Assembly (NCBI RefSeq): GCF_014197795.1
Contig: NZ_JACIGI010000023.1
Location: 1-59,000, forward strand
Direction of reading: 5' to 3'
From: Roseospira goensis
GTDB lineage: Bacteria; Pseudomonadota; Alphaproteobacteria; Rhodospirillales; Rhodospirillaceae
Length of the DNA stretch: 59,000 bases
The translations under genes and the position numbers were made by a program. This document shows, in pieces, positions 56,327-59,000 of the stretch. Numbering within the stretch: position 1 is the stretch's first letter; every line of letters starts with the position of its first letter. Below the pieces are notes generated by a model, which was given only the letters and a program-made list of their open reading frames with translations, had not been told where the DNA came from and did no database searches.

Positions 56327-57517
56327 TCAGCCGTCGGCCGCGCCGGCGGACCCGCCCGCACTGGGCGGCACGGTGGGGCGCACCGGCTGCCCCGGGCGCA
56401 GGCGCTCGTTGCCGCGCGTCACCACGGTGTCGCCGTCGGACAGGCCGTCGAGGACCGCGAAGGCATCCCCGACCGCCGGCCCCAGCGTGACCGGGCGTGG
56501 CTCGGCCACGCCGTCCACCACCACGAACACCATGTTCCCGGTCGGCTTGTTGATGACCGCGTCCTTGGGCACGGTCAGCACCTGACGCGCCGGCCCCTCG
56601 GGCACGAACAGGGTGACGCTCTGACCGGCGGCGGGCGACGTGTTCGCGTCCAGGCCCGCGGGCAGGGTGAAGCGCGCCGGGCGTGTGCGGGTGCGGACGT
56701 TCTCCGCCGGCACGATGGCGCGCAGGGCCGCCGTGACCCGGGTGTCGGCATCCAGGCGCACCTCCAGGGTCTCGCCGGCCGCCAGGCCGGCCACGAGATC
56801 GAAGGGCAGGTCGGCCTCCACCTCCAGGTCGCGGTGGTTCAGCAGGCTGACCACCGCCGCCCCCTTGGCCAGGAAGGCGCCCACCTCGGTGTGACGCTCG
56901 GTCACCACCCCAGGATAGGGGGCGCGGATCTCGGCGTCGCGCAACGTGACCTCGGCCAGCGACAGGCGCGCCTCGGCGATGGTCAGTGCCGCCTGGGCCA
57001 CCGACACCGCGTGGCTGTAGCCGGTCACCTCCTCGCTCTTGTCGTCGTAGCGCGCCTGGCTGAAGGCGGCGGAGCGGCGCAGGCTGGCCAGGCGCTGCAA
57101 CTCCTGCTGGGCCAGCGCCAGCCGCGAGCGCGCCTCCTCCAGGGCGGCGGCGCGCTGCTGCACCTCGGCGCTGGCCAGGTCCACCTCCAGGCGCGCGGTC
57201 TCGGTGTCGAGCCGGGCCAGCAGATCGCCGGCCGCCACGGCGTCGCCGACATCGACGGCGAACGCCTCCACCGCCCCGGCCACCTTCGCGGCCACCACAC
57301 CGGCGCGGCGCGCCACCAGGCGCCCCACCACCGGCACGGTCTGGCGGGCCTCCCGCTCGCCCACCGACGCCACCCCGACCGGGGTCGCCGGCGGCCCGCC
57401 GCCCTGCTGGGCCGCGACGGGACCGGCCGCACTGGCGAGCAGGAGGCCGGCCGCGACCAGAAGCGCGCCCACCACGGACCGCGGCGGGCGTCCGACCGCC
57501 GAGAGGCTCCAGGTCAT
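56327..57517 (-). CDS. RND efflux periplasmic adaptor (membrane fusion protein)
   Basis: 396 aa with an N-terminal signal region (VVGALLVAAGLLLASAAGPVAA), a biotinyl-lipoyl-like domain, and an alpha-hairpin (about 90-160, SAEVQQRAAALEEARSRLAL). A beta-barrel and a C-terminal domain (TVPKDAVINKPTGNMVFVV, near 305-325) follow. It bridges the inner-membrane pump to an outer-membrane channel. The ATG is behind AAAGGAG. It ends 15 bp before the pump gene, forming an operon with a candidate promoter about 100 bp upstream. Confidence 0.92.
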   Translation of the reverse strand: MTWSLSAVGRPPRSVVGALLVAAGLLLASAAGPVAAQQGGGPPATPVGVASVGEREARQTVPVVGRLVARRAGVVAAKVAGAVEAFAVDVGDAVAAGDLLARLDTETARLEVDLASAEVQQRAAALEEARSRLALAQQELQRLASLRRSAAFSQARYDDKSEEVTGYSHAVSVAQAALTIAEARLSLAEVTLRDAEIRAPYPGVVTERHTEVGAFLAKGAAVVSLLNHRDLEVEADLPFDLVAGLAAGETLEVRLDADTRVTAALRAIVPAENVRTRTRPARFTLPAGLDANTSPAAGQSVTLFVPEGPARQVLTVPKDAVINKPTGNMVFVVVDGVAEPRPVTLGPAVGDAFAVLDGLSDGDTVVTRGNERLRPGQPVRPTVPPSAGGSAGAADG

Positions 57518-57616
57518 GGCGTCTGTTCTCCTTTCGGGCGACAGGGGAGTCGGGCACGGCACTGTTCGAGCCGGCCCGCCGGTGTCCGGCGGACCGGGCG
57601 CACCGCTTCTGTTCGT

Positions 57617-57647
57617 CATATACGGTGCCGGGGTCGGCGCGGGTCAA
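57617..57647 (-). promoter_or_regulatory. Candidate promoter of the RND pump operon
   Basis: Minus strand TTGACC (57642-57647) and TATATG (57617-57622) with a 19-bp spacer, about 100 bp before the adaptor start. The spacing is longer than ideal. Five GTGAC motifs lie just upstream (57665-57730). Confidence 0.4.
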
Positions 57648-57664
57648 GACGCGCGCACCAGCCC

Positions 57665-57730
57665 GTGACGATGCGCGCATTCCGTGACCGAACCGTGACG
57701 GCCGCGCCGTCGCCTGTGACAAAGTGTGAC
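57665..57730. repeat. Cluster of five GTGAC motifs between divergent genes
   Basis: GTGAC occurs at 57665, 57683, 57694, 57716 and 57726, with spacings 18, 11, 22 and 10 bp. Near-helical spacing (10-11 and 22) suggests a multi-site binding region for a regulator, for example an OmpR-class protein. It lies in the 302-bp divergent gap between the RND adaptor and the hydrolase gene, which otherwise shows no gene. Confidence 0.4.
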
Positions 57731-57819
57731 GGACCGGCACGGCCCCGACGCCAAAAAAGCATTGCGAGTCGCGCGCAGCCGATGCGACAAGGGCATGAAA
57801 ACGGGGAGGAAACGGACGC

Positions 57820-58749
57820 ATGGCCACGCTCTACGTGTCCCACCACGCCTGCATCGACCACGACACCGGCGATTTCCATCCCGAGTGCGGCGACCGTCTG
57901 CGCGCCGTCCAGCGCGTGCTGGAGGGCGAGGACTTCATGCTCCTGCACCGCCAGGACGCCCCCCTGGTGACGGACGAGGAACTGCTGCGCGTCCACCCCC
58001 GCGAGCACATCGACCGCATCCTGCGCACCGTGCCGGCGGAGGGCCACCGTCACATCGACGGCGACACCATCGTCTCGCCGGAATCGGCCGAGGCCGCCCG
58101 GCGCGCCGCCGGCGCCGCCGTGGTGGCCGTCGACGCGGTGATGCGCGGCGAGGTCACGAATGCCTTCTGCGCCGTGCGCCCGCCCGGCCACCATGCCGAG
58201 ACGGCCCGGGCCATGGGCTTCTGCCTGTTCAACAACGTCGCCGTCGGCGCGCTGCACGCCCGCGCCGTCTATGGGTTGGAGCGCATCGCCGTCTTCGACT
58301 GGGACGTCCACCACGGCAACGGCACCCAGGACATCTTCCAGACGGACCCGGGCCTGTTCTACGCCTCCACCCACGAAGCCGGCAGCTTCCCCAACACCGG
58401 GTTCGCGCGCGAGCGCGGGGTGGCCGACAACATCGTGAACTGCCCGCTGCCGCCCGGCGCCAGCGGCGACGCCTTCCGCGCGGCGGTGGAAAGCACCATC
58501 GAACCCGCCCTGCGGGCCTTCCGGCCGCAGATGGTCATGATCTCGGCCGGATTCGACGGCCACGCCCACGACCCGCTGGCGCATATGCGGCTCCAGGTGG
58601 CGGACTACGTCTGGGCCACGCGCCGCATGATGGCGATCGCGGACGACCATGCCGAAGGCCGCCTGATCTCGGTGCTGGAGGGCGGCTACGACCTGCCCGC
58701 GCTGGCCGGCAGCGTGCACGCCCACGTCCGCACGCTGATGGGGATCTGA
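57820..58749 (+). CDS. Histone deacetylase-family hydrolase
   Basis: 309 aa of the class II HDAC/acetylpolyamine amidohydrolase superfamily. Zinc-site motifs are FDWDVHHGNGTQ (Asp162 and His164) and SAGFDGHAHDPLAHM; His124 and His125 in VRPPGHHA are the catalytic pair. It hydrolyses N-acetyl groups of a small molecule or protein lysine; the bacterial substrate is unknown. GGGGAGGAAA lies before the ATG. Array F begins 16 bp after the stop. Confidence 0.93.
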   Translation: MATLYVSHHACIDHDTGDFHPECGDRLRAVQRVLEGEDFMLLHRQDAPLVTDEELLRVHPREHIDRILRTVPAEGHRHIDGDTIVSPESAEAARRAAGAAVVAVDAVMRGEVTNAFCAVRPPGHHAETARAMGFCLFNNVAVGALHARAVYGLERIAVFDWDVHHGNGTQDIFQTDPGLFYASTHEAGSFPNTGFARERGVADNIVNCPLPPGASGDAFRAAVESTIEPALRAFRPQMVMISAGFDGHAHDPLAHMRLQVADYVWATRRMMAIADDHAEGRLISVLEGGYDLPALAGSVHAHVRTLMGI

Positions 58750-58765
58750 CGGCGGGGCGGGGGGC

Positions 58766-59000
58766 GGTCCCACGCTGGAGCGTGGGACCGAGAAAGCGAA
58801 CGGTCTCGCGCCCACGCTCCCGCGTGGGCGCCGGGGGGCGGTCCCACGCAGGAGCGTGGGACCGAGAAAGCGAACGGTCTCGCGCCCACGCTCCCGCGTG
58901 GGCGCCGGGGGGTGGTCCCACGCAGGAGCGTGGGACCGAGAAAGCGAACGGTCTCGCGCCCACGCTCCCGCGTGGGCGCCGGGGGGCGGTCCCACGCAGG
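58766..59000. repeat. Palindromic repeat array F, cut by the window end
   Basis: Alternating GGTCCC (loop TGGA or AGGA) and GCGCCC (loop TCCC) palindromes with a 74-bp period: members at 58766, 58808, 58840, 58882, 58914, 58956 and a last partial one at about 58988. Linkers are GAGAAAGCGAACGGTCTC and CGGGGGGC. The array continues beyond the window. Confidence 0.93.

Noticed and set aside
52814-57970. 1718-aa open frame on the plus strand
   Set aside because: It is antisense to the RND pump and adaptor, whose protein families are unmistakable; the frame is His/Gln/Arg-rich without any domain.

Overview
The window is 59 kb of very GC-rich chromosome from an alphaproteobacterium, most likely in or near the Rhodospirillales. 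The evidence is the gene set: GapR, the ChvI-ChvG two-component pair, a hemC-hemD/mitofilin-hemY cluster, sdhCDAB, hslVU, a SqrR/BigR-type repressor and divergent rsmI-yraN / lpoA-like genes. A NavAb-type sodium channel hints at a marine or salt-exposed lifestyle (inference). No phage, insertion sequence, integrase or CRISPR locus was seen.

Layout. 0.3-9.4 kb (minus strand): a one-directional cluster encoding a PaaA-like diiron protein, an unknown 140-aa protein, a complete branched-chain amino-acid-type ABC transporter (livJ, H, M, G, F), an unknown 159-aa protein and an aldehyde dehydrogenase. 9.9-13.0 kb (plus): a PaaX-type repressor, an FprA-like ferredoxin reductase and BluB, read divergently from the diiron gene across a promoter region holding two matching operator-like boxes. 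13.0-16.1 kb: a hydrolase, GapR, the sodium channel and an XRE regulator preceded by eight 13-bp direct repeats. 16.7-22.4 kb (minus): an unknown gene, proC, a ybjN-like gene, ggt, yraN and rsmI. 22.5-30.9 kb: the lpoA-like lipoprotein, tsaD, hemC, a HemD-mitofilin fusion, hemY and a rhomboid protease. 31.1-41.3 kb: hslVU, a peptide-type binding protein, sdhCDAB and an acyl-CoA synthetase. 41.3-49.4 kb: a membrane PAS sensor, mutS, msrQ/msrP, ubiK and hldD. 49.6-58.7 kb: chvI-chvG, tRNA-His, the SqrR-like repressor, an RND pump with its adaptor, and a histone-deacetylase-family hydrolase.

The most striking non-coding feature is a family of short perfect palindromes gathered into six arrays (about 110-312, 7839-8070, 23794-24254, 33124-33613, 39326-39628 and 58766 to the window end). 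All share the core CCCACGC-NNNN-GCGTGGG. The outer stem pairs change together (GGT/ACC, GCG/CGC, GCT/AGC), which argues for conserved base pairing. Every array starts a few bases after a stop codon, and three fill the whole gap between convergent genes. No REP-associated transposase is present in the window.

The best candidate for an undescribed system is the 0.3-13 kb region. It has a stand-alone PaaA-like oxygenase subunit without PaaB, C, D or E, an unknown small partner, a dedicated uptake system, an aldehyde dehydrogenase and a divergent PaaX-like regulator with a reductase. Other notable points are the HemD-mitofilin fusion, CA-rich repeated leaders before two binding-protein genes, and short tandem-repeat expansions in several coding regions.
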